A stretch of DNA of 62,767 nt from Azohydromonas sediminis. GTDB lineage: Bacteria; Pseudomonadota; Gammaproteobacteria; Burkholderiales; Burkholderiaceae_C. The notes under the pieces are model-generated. The model searched no databases and was not told the origin of the DNA. It worked only from the letters and a program-made list of their open reading frames with translations. The DNA is taken from contig NZ_QOAZ01000021.1 of NCBI RefSeq assembly GCF_003574675.1, positions 1 to 62,767 of the forward strand. The letters are read 5' to 3'. Shown in pieces: positions 43,230 through 54,245 of the stretch. The translations under genes were made by a program, and so were the position numbers. Within the stretch, counting starts at the first letter, position 1. Each line of letters starts with the position of its first letter.

Positions 43230-44042
43230 TCAGGGCCTGGCCGCGAGCAGCACCTGCTGCAGGTCGGCGCCGAAGGCGCGCACCTTCTCCATCGCGACCT
43301 TGTTGCGCCGCACGAGCGCGTTGTAGCCGATGACGGCCGGCACCGCGACGGCCAGCCCGATCGCGGTCATGATCAGCGCCTCGCCGACCGGGCCGGCGAC
43401 CTTGTCGATCGACGCCTGGCCCGACACGCCGATGGCCACCAGCGCGTGGTAGATGCCCCACACGGTGCCGAACAGGCCGACGAAGGGCGCCGTCGAGCCG
43501 ACGGTGGCCAGCAGCGCCAGGCCGTCTTGCAGCCGCAGCTGCACCGCGTCGACGGCGCGCTGCACGCTCGTCGCGATCCACGTCGGCCGGTCGACGTTCG
43601 CCACCAGCGTGCCGGCCTGCGCCTCGCTGGCCTTCAGGCCCTGCTCGGCGATGAAGCGCAGCGCGCTGTCGGCCGGCAGTGCGCGCGCGGCGTCGGCCAG
43701 CGTCGGCGCGCGCCAGAACGACGGCTGCGCCGCCGCGGCGTGCGCCATCAGCCGGCGCTGCTCGACGAGCTTGACGACGATGACCCACCAGCTGCCCACC
43801 GACATCGCGAGCAGCACGAGCAGCGTCGCCTTCGCGACCCAGTCGCCCTGCGCCCACAGCGCCTGCAGGCCGTACGGGTTGTCGACGACGACGCTGTCGG
43901 GCAGTGGCGGCGGGGGCAGCGGCGCGGTGGCGGTGGCGGGCGCCATCTGCGCGCGCGCGGCGGGCGGCCATGCGGCGATCGACACGGTCAGTGCCAGCAG
44001 CAGCGCGGCCGCGGCGGCGCGCACGGTCTTCGACAGGGGCAT
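43230..44042 (-). CDS. exbB: ExbB-like MotA/TolQ/ExbB proton channel
   Basis: A 270-residue protein with an N-terminal signal-like segment (AAAALLLALTVSIAAW) and a Pro-rich stretch, then three membrane helices: LLVLLAMSVGSWWVIVVKL, and the pair in TVGSTAPFVGLFGTVWGIYHAL and IMTAIGLAVAVPAVIGYNALV. The last two are the conserved ExbB/TolQ channel. The start at 44042 has GGAGAAAG about 6 nt upstream; ATG at 44072 is the alternative. Confidence 0.9.
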   Translation of the reverse strand: MPLSKTVRAAAAALLLALTVSIAAWPPAARAQMAPATATAPLPPPPLPDSVVVDNPYGLQALWAQGDWVAKATLLVLLAMSVGSWWVIVVKLVEQRRLMAHAAAAQPSFWRAPTLADAARALPADSALRFIAEQGLKASEAQAGTLVANVDRPTWIATSVQRAVDAVQLRLQDGLALLATVGSTAPFVGLFGTVWGIYHALVAIGVSGQASIDKVAGPVGEALIMTAIGLAVAVPAVIGYNALVRRNKVAMEKVRAFGADLQQVLLAARP

Positions 44043-44095
44043 GCTTTCTCCAGGGGTTCCGGTCACGGTCATTTCGGCATCACGAAAAGGATCGG

Positions 44096-44821
44096 TCACT
44101 CCAGCCGCCACGCGTACTCGACGACCGACGTCGCACCGACCGGCTGGCCGTCTTCGTCGACGCCGGGCTGGAAGCGGCACGCGCTCAGCGCGTCGACGGC
44201 GGTGCGGTCGAGCAGGCGGTGCTCGCGCGAGGTGCCCGACGCGCGCTCGATCTCGGCCTTCACGACGGCACCGCTGGCGTCGATCGTGAAGCGGATGCGC
44301 GTGACGCCTTCGACGTTGGCGCGGCGTGCGGCGGCCGGGTAGTCGGGCCGCGCGCAGCTGGCGAAGTCGATGCGCGCGGGCCGAGCCGCCGGCTTGGCCG
44401 GCGCGGCCGCGGCGGACGGCGGCGCCGGCGGCGGCAGCACGGCCGGCGGCGGCGCGACCGTCACCGGCGCCGCGGGCGGCGGCTCGGGCGTCGCGGTGAA
44501 TGCCGGTGCCGGGGCCGGCACCGTGACTTCGGGTGGCGGCACGAACGACGGCGGCGCCGGCGGTGGGGGTGGCGCCACCGCGGCGCGCGGCGGCGGTGGC
44601 GGGCGCTGCGGCGCCGGTGGTGGCGGGGGCGGCGGAGGTGGTGGTGGGGGCGGGCGCACGTCGTCGACGATGCGCGTCTCGATCGGGCGCACGACGACCT
44701 CGACCACCTGGCGCGCGAGGCCGCTGACCAACGCCCAGCCCAGCAGCACGTGCAGCAGCACGACGACGGCCCCCCCGACGAGGTGGCGCATCGGCAGTCG
44801 CGGCGGCTCGCTGTAGTTCAC
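44096..44821 (-). CDS. tonB: TonB energy transducer
   Basis: A 241-residue protein with N-terminal membrane helix (LVGGAVVVLLHVLLGWALVSGLA), a Pro-rich periplasmic spacer (about residues 55-150) that includes 13 consecutive prolines, and the TonB C-terminal domain (PDYPAAARRANVEGVTRIRFTID...SACRFQPGVDEDGQPV). The GTG start at 44821 gives MNYSEPPRLP, a usual N-terminus in this group. A GACAAT hexamer ends 6 nt before the GTG, supporting this start over the ATG at 44791. It heads the tonB-exbB-exbD-exbD operon for outer-membrane receptors. Confidence 0.9.
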   Translation of the reverse strand: MNYSEPPRLPMRHLVGGAVVVLLHVLLGWALVSGLARQVVEVVVRPIETRIVDDVRPPPPPPPPPPPPPAPQRPPPPPRAAVAPPPPPAPPSFVPPPEVTVPAPAPAFTATPEPPPAAPVTVAPPPAVLPPPAPPSAAAAPAKPAARPARIDFASCARPDYPAAARRANVEGVTRIRFTIDASGAVVKAEIERASGTSREHRLLDRTAVDALSACRFQPGVDEDGQPVGATSVVEYAWRLE

Positions 44822-44827
44822 GCCGAC

Positions 44828-44833
44828 ATTGTC
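44828..44833 (-). promoter_or_regulatory. -10-like GACAAT 6 nt before tonB
   Basis: On the minus strand GACAAT is followed by GTCGGC and the GTG. The hexamer is also half of the palindrome CCGACAATGTCGG. No clear Fur box was recognised. Confidence 0.5.
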
Positions 44834-44893
44834 GGTGCCGCGCCGCCGTGTCGCCGGCCGCGGGCTACAGTGCGCGCAAGCCGCCGTCCGACA

Positions 44894-45553
44894 ATGTGCG
44901 CCAACTACCAGCCCGTCACTGCGCAGGACCGCCTGCTCGCGCACTTCGGCGCGCAGCGCCCGCGCGACGAGGTGCCGCCCGAGGTCTATCCGGGCGGCTT
45001 CGCGCCGTTCGTCGTGCGCGCGCGCGACCGCGCCGAACTGGCCCGCGATGCGCGGCTCGGCCTGTTCGGTCTGGTGCCGCACTGGGCGCGGGACCTCGCG
45101 TTCGGCCGGCGCACCTACAACGCGCGCAGCGAGACGGTGCACGAGAAGCCGAGCTTTCGCGACGCGTGGCGCCAGGGCCGGCGCTGCATCGTGCCGGCGG
45201 AAGCCGTCTACGAGCCGAACTGGGAAAGCGGCAAGGCGGTGCGCTGGCGCATCGCGCGGCGCGACGGGCTGCCGATGGGCATCGCCGGGCTGTGGGGCTG
45301 GTGGCGCGCGCCCGACGGCCGCGAGTGGCTGAGCTTCACGATGCTCACCGTCAACGCCGACGGCCACGCCGTGTTCGGCCGCATGCACCGCCCGGGCGAG
45401 GAGAAGCGCATGGTCGCGATCCTCGACGAGGCCGACCACGACCGCTGGCTCGACGGCGACGTGGACAGCGCGCGTGCGCTGCTCGTGCCGTACCCGGCCG
45501 AGCGGCTGGTCGCCGAGCCGGCGCCGCGACCGCCCGCGCCGCCACGGCGCTGA
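44894..45553 (+). CDS. SRAP domain protein (YedK/HMCES-like)
   Basis: A 219-residue protein whose second residue is the conserved catalytic Cys (MCANYQPV). The other SRAP residues are in TYNARSETVHEKPSFRDA, CIVPAEAVYEPNW (Glu) and VFGRMHRPGEEKRMV (His). YedK/HMCES forms a thiazolidine crosslink with abasic sites in single-stranded DNA to protect them during replication. TACAGT lies 22 nt upstream as a -10 candidate. Its stop abuts that of convergent rsgA (TGATCA). Confidence 0.9.
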   Translation: MCANYQPVTAQDRLLAHFGAQRPRDEVPPEVYPGGFAPFVVRARDRAELARDARLGLFGLVPHWARDLAFGRRTYNARSETVHEKPSFRDAWRQGRRCIVPAEAVYEPNWESGKAVRWRIARRDGLPMGIAGLWGWWRAPDGREWLSFTMLTVNADGHAVFGRMHRPGEEKRMVAILDEADHDRWLDGDVDSARALLVPYPAERLVAEPAPRPPAPPRR

Positions 45554-46459
<906 letters not shown>

Positions 46460-46468
46460 GCCTTCGCG

Positions 46469-46795
46469 TCAGTCGGTGAGCAGCGCGTCGACGCGCGCCG
46501 CGCAGATGAAGTCGTTGATCGAGATGCCGCCGACCGAGTGCGTATTGAAGCGCACCGTGCAGCGGTCGTAGCTCACCCGCAGGTCGGGGTGGTGGTCCTC
46601 GCGGTGCGCGATCCACGCCAGCGCGTTCACGAAGGCCATCGTGCGGTGGAAGTCGTCGAAGCGGAACGTCTTCTCGATCGCGCCGTCGACGAGCGCCCAG
46701 CCGGGCACGCGCGCCAGGTGCGCGCTGATCTGCACGTCGGTCATCGGCGGCTGGCCTTCGAGCGGCTCGCAGTGCTGGGTCTTCAGGACGTTCAT
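46469..46795 (-). CDS. phhB: Pterin-4-alpha-carbinolamine dehydratase
   Basis: A 108-residue protein with the PCD signature EDHHPDLRVSYDRCTVRFNTHSVGGISINDF. It recycles the pterin cofactor for phenylalanine hydroxylase; no hydroxylase gene is in this window, so it may have the wider dehydratase role. The ATG overlaps the stop of the upstream protease gene (ATGA), which fixes the start at 46795. Confidence 0.95.
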   Translation of the reverse strand: MNVLKTQHCEPLEGQPPMTDVQISAHLARVPGWALVDGAIEKTFRFDDFHRTMAFVNALAWIAHREDHHPDLRVSYDRCTVRFNTHSVGGISINDFICAARVDALLTD

Positions 46796-48105
46796 GTCGG
46801 CTGCGGCAGGGGCGTGGAGGGGGTGTGCGCGGCCAGCGCCGCCAGGCGCTCGGACGCGGGCGGGTGCGAGTAGTAGAAGCGCACGTACAGCGGGTCGGGC
46901 GTCAGCGTCGACGCGTTGTCGGCGTGCAGCTTCAGCAGCGCGCTGGCCAGCTCGCGCCCGTCGGCGTGCGCGCAGGCGAACGCGTCGGCCTCGAACTCGT
47001 GCCGTCGCGACAGCGCCGCGGCCAGCGGCGCGAGCAGGAACGCGAACGGCGGCAGCGCGAGCGAGAACAGCAGCAGCGCGAGCGCGTCGTTCGGCGCGCC
47101 CAGGTTCGGCTCGACGCCGAGCCCCAGATAGAACCACGGCTGCGCCGCGAGCGCGCCGAGCAGCGCGAGCGCGGCCAGGCTCACGGCGAACATCAGCGCC
47201 ATGCGCTGCAGCACGTGGCGGCGCTTGTAGTGGCCCAGCTCGTGCGCGAGCACGGCCTCGACCTCGCCCGGCGTCAGCTTGGCCAGCAGCGTGTCGAAGA
47301 AGACGACGCGCTTGGACGCGCCCAGGCCGGTGAAGTACGCGTTGCCGTGTGCCGAGCGGCGGCTGCCGTCCATCACGAACAGGCCCTTCGCCGCGAAGCC
47401 GCAGCGCTGCATCAGCGCGCGCACGCGCGCGGCGAGCGCCTCGTCGGTGAGAGGTTCGAAGCGGTTAAACAGCGGCGCGATGACGGTCGGGTACAGCACC
47501 AGGATGAGCAGCTGGAAGCCGACCCACACACCCCAGGCCCACAGCCACCACCAGCCCCCCGAGGCGGCCATGATCCACAGCACGAGCGCGGCCAGCGGCA
47601 GGCCGATCACCGCCGCCACGAGCAGGCCCTTGACGGTGTCGGCCACGTACAGCCGCCACGTCATGCGGTTGAAGCCGTAGCGCTGCTCGAGGCCGAAGAT
47701 GCGCCACAGTTCGAACGGCAGGTCGAGCACACCGGCGATCAGTGCGAACGCCGCCAGCAGCGCGAGCTGGTAGGCCAGGTCGCCGAAGCGCGGCTGCACG
47801 ACGTCGCGCACCGCGACGTTGAGTGCGTCGAGTCCGCCGAGCAGCGTCCAGCCGAGCACGACGGCGGTCGCGAACGCGGTGGCCAGCACGCCGAAGCGCG
47901 CGCGAGCGACGGTGTAGTCGGCGGCCTTGCGGTGCGCCTCGAGCGTGACCGAGCCGGCGAACGGTGCCGGCACGGCGTCGCGGTGGCGCGCGACGTGGCG
48001 GATCTGCCGGGTCGCCAGCCACAGGCGCAGCGAGAACGACAGCGCCACCGCGGCGGCGAAGACGAGCGAGAGGACCGTCGGCAGCGAAGAGGGGGATTCG
48101 GACAT
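46792..48105 (-). CDS. M48 family metalloprotease, CAAX prenyl protease type 1 (Ste24-like)
   Basis: A 437-residue membrane protein with about seven helices. The zinc motif is AVLAHELGHYKRRH, with a third ligand in RRHEFEADAFA. GFNRMTWRLYVADTVKG and NAYFTGLGASKRVVFFDTLL are typical of Ste24/CAAX type 1 proteins. In bacteria these probably have quality-control or housekeeping proteolysis roles rather than prenyl-protein processing. A TACACT hexamer ends 6 nt before the start at 48105. First gene of an operon with phhB and rsgA. Confidence 0.9.
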   Translation of the reverse strand: MSESPSSLPTVLSLVFAAAVALSFSLRLWLATRQIRHVARHRDAVPAPFAGSVTLEAHRKAADYTVARARFGVLATAFATAVVLGWTLLGGLDALNVAVRDVVQPRFGDLAYQLALLAAFALIAGVLDLPFELWRIFGLEQRYGFNRMTWRLYVADTVKGLLVAAVIGLPLAALVLWIMAASGGWWWLWAWGVWVGFQLLILVLYPTVIAPLFNRFEPLTDEALAARVRALMQRCGFAAKGLFVMDGSRRSAHGNAYFTGLGASKRVVFFDTLLAKLTPGEVEAVLAHELGHYKRRHVLQRMALMFAVSLAALALLGALAAQPWFYLGLGVEPNLGAPNDALALLLFSLALPPFAFLLAPLAAALSRRHEFEADAFACAHADGRELASALLKLHADNASTLTPDPLYVRFYYSHPPASERLAALAAHTPSTPLPQPT

Positions 48106-48111
48106 GCCGTC

Positions 48112-48117
48112 AGTGTA
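48112..48117 (-). promoter_or_regulatory. -10-like TACACT 6 nt before the M48 protease gene
   Basis: On the minus strand TACACT is followed by GACGGC and the ATG at 48105, predicting a leaderless transcript for the protease-phhB-rsgA operon. Confidence 0.5.
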
Positions 48118-48188
48118 GGGCTGCGACAATGCCCGAGCGGCGGCCCCACCGGACGCGCCGCGCCGACGAAGATTGACGAAAGACACGC

Positions 48189-48752
48189 ATGACCGACGGC
48201 TCCCCGCTGCCGCCCTCCGAGCAGAACCTGATCTGGATCGACCTCGAGATGACGGGGCTCGACACCGAGCGCGACCGCATCATCGAGATCGCCGTCGTCG
48301 TCACCGACGCGCAGGTCACGCAGCGCGTCGAGGGCCCGGTGCTCGCGATCCACCAGAGCGACGCCGTGCTCGACGCGATGGACGCGTGGAACAAGGGCAC
48401 GCACGGCAAGTCCGGCCTGATCGACCGCGTCAAGGCCTCGACCGTCGACGAGGCCGCCGCCGAGGCGCAGGTGCTCGCGTGGCTCGCGCAGTACGTGCCG
48501 GCGGGCAAGAGCCCGATGTGCGGCAACTCGATCTGCCAGGACCGGCGCTTCCTCGCGCGCTCGATGCCCAAGCTCGAGGCGTACTTCCACTACCGCAACC
48601 TCGACGTCAGCACGCTCAAAGAGCTCGCGCGCCGCTGGCAGCCGGGGCTGATGGACGGCTTCAAGAAGCAGCAGTCGCACACCGCGCTGGCCGACATCCA
48701 CGAGTCGATCGACGAGCTGCTGTACTACCGGCAGCACTTTCTGCGCGCCTGA
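48189..48752 (+). CDS. orn: Oligoribonuclease
   Basis: A 187-residue DEDDh exonuclease: the metal residues are in [10 protein letters not shown] (D-E), [12 protein letters not shown] (D) and [17 protein letters not shown] (H-D). It degrades 2-5 nt RNA and pGpG. Length and N-terminus ([12 protein letters not shown] near residue 14) are standard. The gene is divergent from the protease operon; its start has no ideal ribosome-binding site but the family N-terminus fixes the frame. Confidence 0.95.
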   Translation: MTDGSPLPPSEQNLIWIDLEMTGLDTERDRIIEIAVVVTDAQVTQRVEGPVLAIHQSDAVLDAMDAWNKGTHGKSGLIDRVKASTVDEAAAEAQVLAWLAQYVPAGKSPMCGNSICQDRRFLARSMPKLEAYFHYRNLDVSTLKELARRWQPGLMDGFKKQQSHTALADIHESIDELLYYRQHFLRA

Positions 48753-49049
48753 GCGTGCGCCGGCACGGATCCCGGCCGGCGGCTACAATGCGGCTCACGC
48801 CGCCGATCCCGACGGCGTTCGTTCATCCCCTCTGACCTGCGCCGGCGGCTCCGCCGGCGTCGCGCCCCCCGCCCGACGCGGGGGCCACCGGTCGGCGGCG
48901 ATGCCGTCGCTCGAGCCGGTGTGTCTCGCAGGTCGCGTTCCCGCGCGGCCGTGCTGCCTGCCCCCCGTTCTTCTCGCGACCTGACCCCGCGGCGCCTCGC
49001 GCGCTGCCGGTGCGGCCTGCGCCGTGCCGTGAATGAACTGGAAGGCAAG
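48753..49049 (+). promoter_or_regulatory. Promoter and long leader of the DEAD-box helicase gene
   Basis: 297 bases without a gene. TACAAT at 48784-48789 is the best -10 candidate and would give a leader of about 250 nt. The leader contains strong hairpins: CGCCGGC/GCCGGCG near 48842 and CCCCCGC/GCGGGGG near 48868-48885. Long structured leaders are common on helicase genes that are cold-induced or autoregulated. Confidence 0.45.
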
Positions 49050-50507
<1,458 letters not shown>

Positions 50508-50549
50508 ACGGCGGCGGTCGAGCGCCGCGGTCGGGCGCCGCAGCGCAGC

Positions 50550-50570
50550 GCCGCGGCTGAAGGCCGCGGC
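50550..50570. terminator. Possible terminator between rhlE and the FKBP gene
   Basis: GCCGCGG and CCGCGGC pair perfectly across a 7-nt loop, in the 101-bp gap between two convergent genes. There is no T-tract, so it may act with Rho or not at all. Confidence 0.3.
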
Positions 50571-50608
50571 GGGCCCGCTCCCGGTTCACGGGGCGGGCCG
50601 GCGTCGCG

Positions 50609-50956
50609 TCAGACGCTGAGCAGCTCGACCTCGAACATCAGCGTCGCGTTCGGCGGGATCACGCCGCCGGCGCCGCGCGCGCCGTAGCCGAGCTGCGGCG
50701 GGATCACGAGCACGCGCGTGCCGCCGACCTGCATGCCCTGCACGCCTTCGTCCCAGCCGCCGATCACGTGGCCGGCGCCGAGCGGGAAGCTGAACGGCTG
50801 GCCGCGGTCCTTGCTGCTGTCGAACTTGCGCCCCTTGGCGCCGTTCTCGTAAAGCCAGCCGGTGTAGTGCACCCTGACGTGGCGGCCGGCGGTCGCGGTG
50901 GCGCCGCTGCCGGCGACGGTGTCTTCGTACTGCAGGCCGGAGGGGGTCGTGATCAT
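50609..50956 (-). CDS. FKBP-type peptidyl-prolyl isomerase
   Basis: A 115-residue single-domain cytosolic [65 protein letters not shown] and [14 protein letters not shown] are all the family motifs. No signal peptide is present. It probably speeds proline isomerisation during folding. Same strand as the TerB-like gene upstream, from which a dispersed repeat separates it. Confidence 0.95.
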   Translation of the reverse strand: MITTPSGLQYEDTVAGSGATATAGRHVRVHYTGWLYENGAKGRKFDSSKDRGQPFSFPLGAGHVIGGWDEGVQGMQVGGTRVLVIPPQLGYGARGAGGVIPPNATLMFEVELLSV

Positions 50957-51045
50957 CGTGCGGCTTTCGTCGTATTCGGGTCGCGGATGATGCCAGCTGC
51001 CCAGGGCGCGTGCCTGCGAGGCACCGCGCGCCCCTTGCCGCGTGG

Positions 51046-51124
51046 CCGCCGCGGATCGGGCTTCGCCGCTCCGCTGGCGGCGCCCCCTCGAGCGGGAGGC
51101 GCCGAAGGCGCTGCGGGGGTGGGG
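51046..51124. repeat. Dispersed intergenic repeat, copy 2
   Basis: About 79 bp related to 39337-39415 and, as there, starting directly beyond the stop codon of a minus-strand gene. It carries a GGCGCC-GAA-GGCGC type hairpin. The recurring position suggests a transcription-ending or mRNA 3' protective role, or a target-site preference. Confidence 0.75.
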
Positions 51125-52153
51125 CTACGCCAGCGGTTGACGCACGAGGTTCATGATCTGCCCGGCGTCGAGCGTGCGCGCGCGCTGCTCGATCTGCGGC
51201 AGGTACTGCTGCTGCAGCTGCCTGGCCGGGCCGAGCAGGCCGGCGAAGGTGTCCTTCAGCACCGCGGTGCTCATCTGCCGCCCGCCGCCGTAGTAGCGCT
51301 TGGCGAGCTGGCCGAGCGCGTAGGTGGTCGCGAAACTGAACGCGACGCCGGTGGCCGCGCGCCCGACGCCGCGGCCGACGCCGCCGGCGACCTTGCCGAG
51401 CAGCCCGCCGATCAGCTTGCGGCCGAACTGCTCGAGGTACTGCGACGTGAGCCCGACGCCGGCGGTGGCGAGGAATTCCTTGATGTGCCCCTGGTCGAGC
51501 GTGACGCCGTAGCGCTGGCCGATGCCGTAGACCAGCTTCATCTGCAGCGGGATGATGGCCATCGTGGCCCAGTTCTGCGGCAGCAGCTCGAGCGCGCCGC
51601 ACAGGATCGCGTGGTTGAGGATCGACTGGTCGAGTGCGGCCGACTCGGCGTCGCTCAGCAGCACGGTGGCCGGCGCCGGGCGCGCGGGTGCCGACGCTGC
51701 GGCGGGGGCCGTCGCGGCCGTGGTGCCGCGGGTGGTGCCGATCGCGGCCACCGTGCCGCCTTCGGGGTGGTCGATCGCCTCGGCGAGCGCGTCGGCCTGC
51801 GCCTCGACGGCCGCGGTGCCGCCGTCGGCCAGCCCAAGCGTGCGCTTCAGTTCGGCGAGGAAGGCCGCCTCGGCGGCGCTCTTGCTGCCGTCGGCGTCGA
51901 CGACGCACACGGCGACTTCGTAGGCGAGCTGGCGGTGCTCGGGCGCGCGCAGCTCGCCGGCGGCCTGCGCGAGCGTCAGCCGCTTGAGCAGCACGTCGTG
52001 CACCAGCGTGCCGACGTGCAGTCCGGCCGCACTCGCGCCGAGCGAGTCGGCCAGGCGGCGGATCTCTTCGCGTTCGGCGTCGGCCTTGGCACCATCGGCG
52101 AACGCAGCCAGCAGCGCGATGCCCAGCAGCGCGCGTTGTTCACGGGGGTCCAT
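51125..52153 (-). CDS. TerB-like / DUF697-like two-part protein
   Basis: A 342-residue protein. Residues about 1-115 form an all-helical TerB-like domain with the acidic loop ADGAKADAEREEI and a second one at DADGSKSAAEAAFL, the pattern of two metal-binding sites. After an Ala/Pro linker, residues about 165-340 resemble the DUF697/YcjF region: ILNHAILCGALELLPQNWATMAIIPLQMKLVYGIGQRYG and GHIKEFLATAGVGLTSQ, with Gly-rich amphipathic helices that may touch membranes. Function unknown. The start 52153 lies in sequence without a clear ribosome-binding site. Confidence 0.7.
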   Translation of the reverse strand: MDPREQRALLGIALLAAFADGAKADAEREEIRRLADSLGASAAGLHVGTLVHDVLLKRLTLAQAAGELRAPEHRQLAYEVAVCVVDADGSKSAAEAAFLAELKRTLGLADGGTAAVEAQADALAEAIDHPEGGTVAAIGTTRGTTAATAPAAASAPARPAPATVLLSDAESAALDQSILNHAILCGALELLPQNWATMAIIPLQMKLVYGIGQRYGVTLDQGHIKEFLATAGVGLTSQYLEQFGRKLIGGLLGKVAGGVGRGVGRAATGVAFSFATTYALGQLAKRYYGGGRQMSTAVLKDTFAGLLGPARQLQQQYLPQIEQRARTLDAGQIMNLVRQPLA

Positions 52154-52210
52154 CGGGGGAGGTTCCTTTCGTTCGTGGGAATACGGCCTGTCGGCGCGGC
52201 AAAGCCCGCA

Positions 52211-53119
52211 TCAGACCGCGGCGCGCAGCCAGCGTTCCGTCCACGCCGCCACCGCGGCGGCGAGCCAGTCGGCCACTGTCGTCGCCGACGGCGCCGGGTC
52301 GCCGAGGCCGAGCACCGAGGCCGCCGCGCGCAGCGCGGCCGGCGGCTGCGTGACGTCGAGCGGGGGCGCGCCGGTCTGCTTGCTGAGCTTGTCGCCGTGC
52401 GCGTCGCGCACCAGTGGCGTGTGCAGGTAGCGCGGCGTCGGCAGGCCGAGCAGGCGCTGCAGGTGGATCTGCCGCGGCGTGTTGTCGGCCAGGTCCTCGC
52501 CGCGCACGACGTCGGTGATGCCCTGCGCGGCGTCGTCGACGACGACGGCGAGCTGGTAGGCCCACGGGCCGTCGGCGCGCTTGAGCACGAAGTCGCCGAC
52601 CTCGTGCGTGACGTCCTGCCGCTGCGCACCCAGGCGCCGGTCGTGCCACTCGATAACCACGGGGTCGTCGTCGCGGCCGACGATCACGCGCCACGCGCGC
52701 GCCGGCTTGCCCTTCAGGCCGCCGCGCTCCGGGCGGCAGGTGCCGGGGTAGACGCGCTCGCCGTGGCGCGGCGGCTTGCGGCCCGCGGCGGCGAGTGCGT
52801 CGTCGATCTCGCGCCGGCTGCAGCCGCAGGGGTAGGCCAGCCCGGCATCGACGAGGCGCTGCAGCGCGGCAGCGTAGGCGTCGCCGCGGTTCGACTGCCA
52901 AGTGGGCGGTGCGTCGGCGGCGAGTCCGAGCGCGTCGAGCTGGCGCAGGATCTCGCGGTCGGCGCCGGGCACGCAGCGCGGCGTGTCGGTGTCTTCGAGT
53001 CGCACGAGCCAGCGGCCGCGGTGCGCGCGCGCGTCGAGCCAGCTCGCCAGTGCGGCCACCAGCGAGCCGGCGTGCAGCGGCCCGGTGGGCGACGGCGCGA
53101 AGCGGCCGACGTAGGACAC
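52211..53119 (-). CDS. gluQ: Glutamyl-Q tRNA(Asp) synthetase
   Basis: A 302-residue truncated class I synthetase that attaches glutamate to queuosine in tRNA-Asp. The HIGH equivalent is in [19 protein letters not shown], the KMSKS equivalent in [10 protein letters not shown], and the zinc Cys in [10 protein letters not shown] with a later C in YPGTCRPE. The anticodon-binding domain of GluRS is missing, as expected. GTG at 53119 gives [17 protein letters not shown] at 53137, overlapping the LysR stop, is an alternative start. Confidence 0.95.
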   Translation of the reverse strand: MSYVGRFAPSPTGPLHAGSLVAALASWLDARAHRGRWLVRLEDTDTPRCVPGADREILRQLDALGLAADAPPTWQSNRGDAYAAALQRLVDAGLAYPCGCSRREIDDALAAAGRKPPRHGERVYPGTCRPERGGLKGKPARAWRVIVGRDDDPVVIEWHDRRLGAQRQDVTHEVGDFVLKRADGPWAYQLAVVVDDAAQGITDVVRGEDLADNTPRQIHLQRLLGLPTPRYLHTPLVRDAHGDKLSKQTGAPPLDVTQPPAALRAAASVLGLGDPAPSATTVADWLAAAVAAWTERWLRAAV

Positions 53120-53133
53120 GCGCGCGGTGGTGC

Positions 53134-54150
53134 TCAATCGACCGGCTGCGGCAGCCCGCCGTGGCGTTCGAGCAGCGCCTTGCGCGTCGCGGGGCTGTCG
53201 AGCTGCCGCAGCCACCACTGCAGCGCCAGGCCCAGCGGCGCGCGCGCACCTTTGGCACCGCTGCCTGTGCGCCAGGCATACGCGAACGCGCCCTTGGCGC
53301 GCGGGCGCTGCACCGGCTTGACGACGAGGTGACCGGCGCGGATGTGCTGGCGCGCCAGCGGCTCGGGCACGAACCCGCAGCCCAGGCCGCGCAGCTGCGC
53401 CTCGATCTTGGCCTGCACGGTGGCCACCGTGAACACCTCCTGCCCGGGCAGCAGGTTGACGGTGAGCGCCGACAGGCGCTGCGCGCTGTCGGCCACCGCG
53501 ACCGCGCGGTGGTGCACGAGCTCGGCGTCGGGGAGCGGCCCCTCGTATGCTGCCAGCGGGTGGTGCGGCGCGACGGCGAAGACGAAGTCGATCTCGCCCA
53601 GCGGCCGGATCTCGACGCCGGGCGACGGCGGCGTCTCGGCCTTGACGCCGATCGCCAGATCGGCCTGGCCCGACATCAGCGCCTCCCAGGTGCCGTTGAG
53701 CACCTCGGTGCGCAGCCGCAGCCGCGTGCCGGGGCCTTCGGGGGTCGCGTCGGGCGTCTGGCCGCGCGGGGGCTTCGGGCGCAGCGCGAAGAAGGCCTCG
53801 GCGAGTTCGAACAGCGTCAGCCGCGAGATCACGCCGTCGGCGGCCACCGTCAGCTGCGTCTCCCAGCCGGTGGCCACGCGGCGCACGCGGTTGGCCACCG
53901 CGTCGAGCTGCGCGAGCAGCCGACGCCCCTCGGCGACGAGTTCCTCGCCGGCCGCGGTCAGCCGTGCCTGCCCCGTGCGGCGGTCGAACAGCAGCACGTC
54001 GAGCGCCTCCTCGAGCTGGCGCACGCTGTAGGTCAGCGCCGAAGGCACCTTGCCGAGCTCGCGCGCCGCCGCAGCGAAGCTGCCGGTGCGAGCGATCGCG
54101 TCGACCATTGCGAGGGCGTCGGGCGTCAGCGCGCTGCGGCTCGTCGGCAT
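53134..54150 (-). CDS. LysR family transcriptional regulator
   Basis: A 338-residue regulator with the winged helix at [44 protein letters not shown], the pattern of LysR proteins that regulate pirin/quinone reductase-type genes. The effector domain is [15 protein letters not shown]. It is divergent from the pirin-DoxX-flavodoxin genes and is their likely regulator. A TATGAT hexamer ends 6 nt before the start at 54150, which favours that start over the ATG at 54180. Confidence 0.9.
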   Translation of the reverse strand: MPTSRSALTPDALAMVDAIARTGSFAAAARELGKVPSALTYSVRQLEEALDVLLFDRRTGQARLTAAGEELVAEGRRLLAQLDAVANRVRRVATGWETQLTVAADGVISRLTLFELAEAFFALRPKPPRGQTPDATPEGPGTRLRLRTEVLNGTWEALMSGQADLAIGVKAETPPSPGVEIRPLGEIDFVFAVAPHHPLAAYEGPLPDAELVHHRAVAVADSAQRLSALTVNLLPGQEVFTVATVQAKIEAQLRGLGCGFVPEPLARQHIRAGHLVVKPVQRPRAKGAFAYAWRTGSGAKGARAPLGLALQWWLRQLDSPATRKALLERHGGLPQPVD

Positions 54151-54156
54151 GACTTC

Positions 54157-54162
54157 ATCATA
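54157..54162 (-). promoter_or_regulatory. -10-like TATGAT 6 nt before the LysR gene
   Basis: On the minus strand TATGAT is followed by GAAGTC and the ATG. The divergent region of 95 bp to the pirin gene must contain the regulator's binding site. Confidence 0.5.
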
Positions 54163-54245
54163 TTTGAACGCCTGCTTCAACGCGCCACCCCCGCACGACG
54201 GCGCGCCGGGCCCAACATGGCGACCATCGCAAGGAGGCCCTGCCG

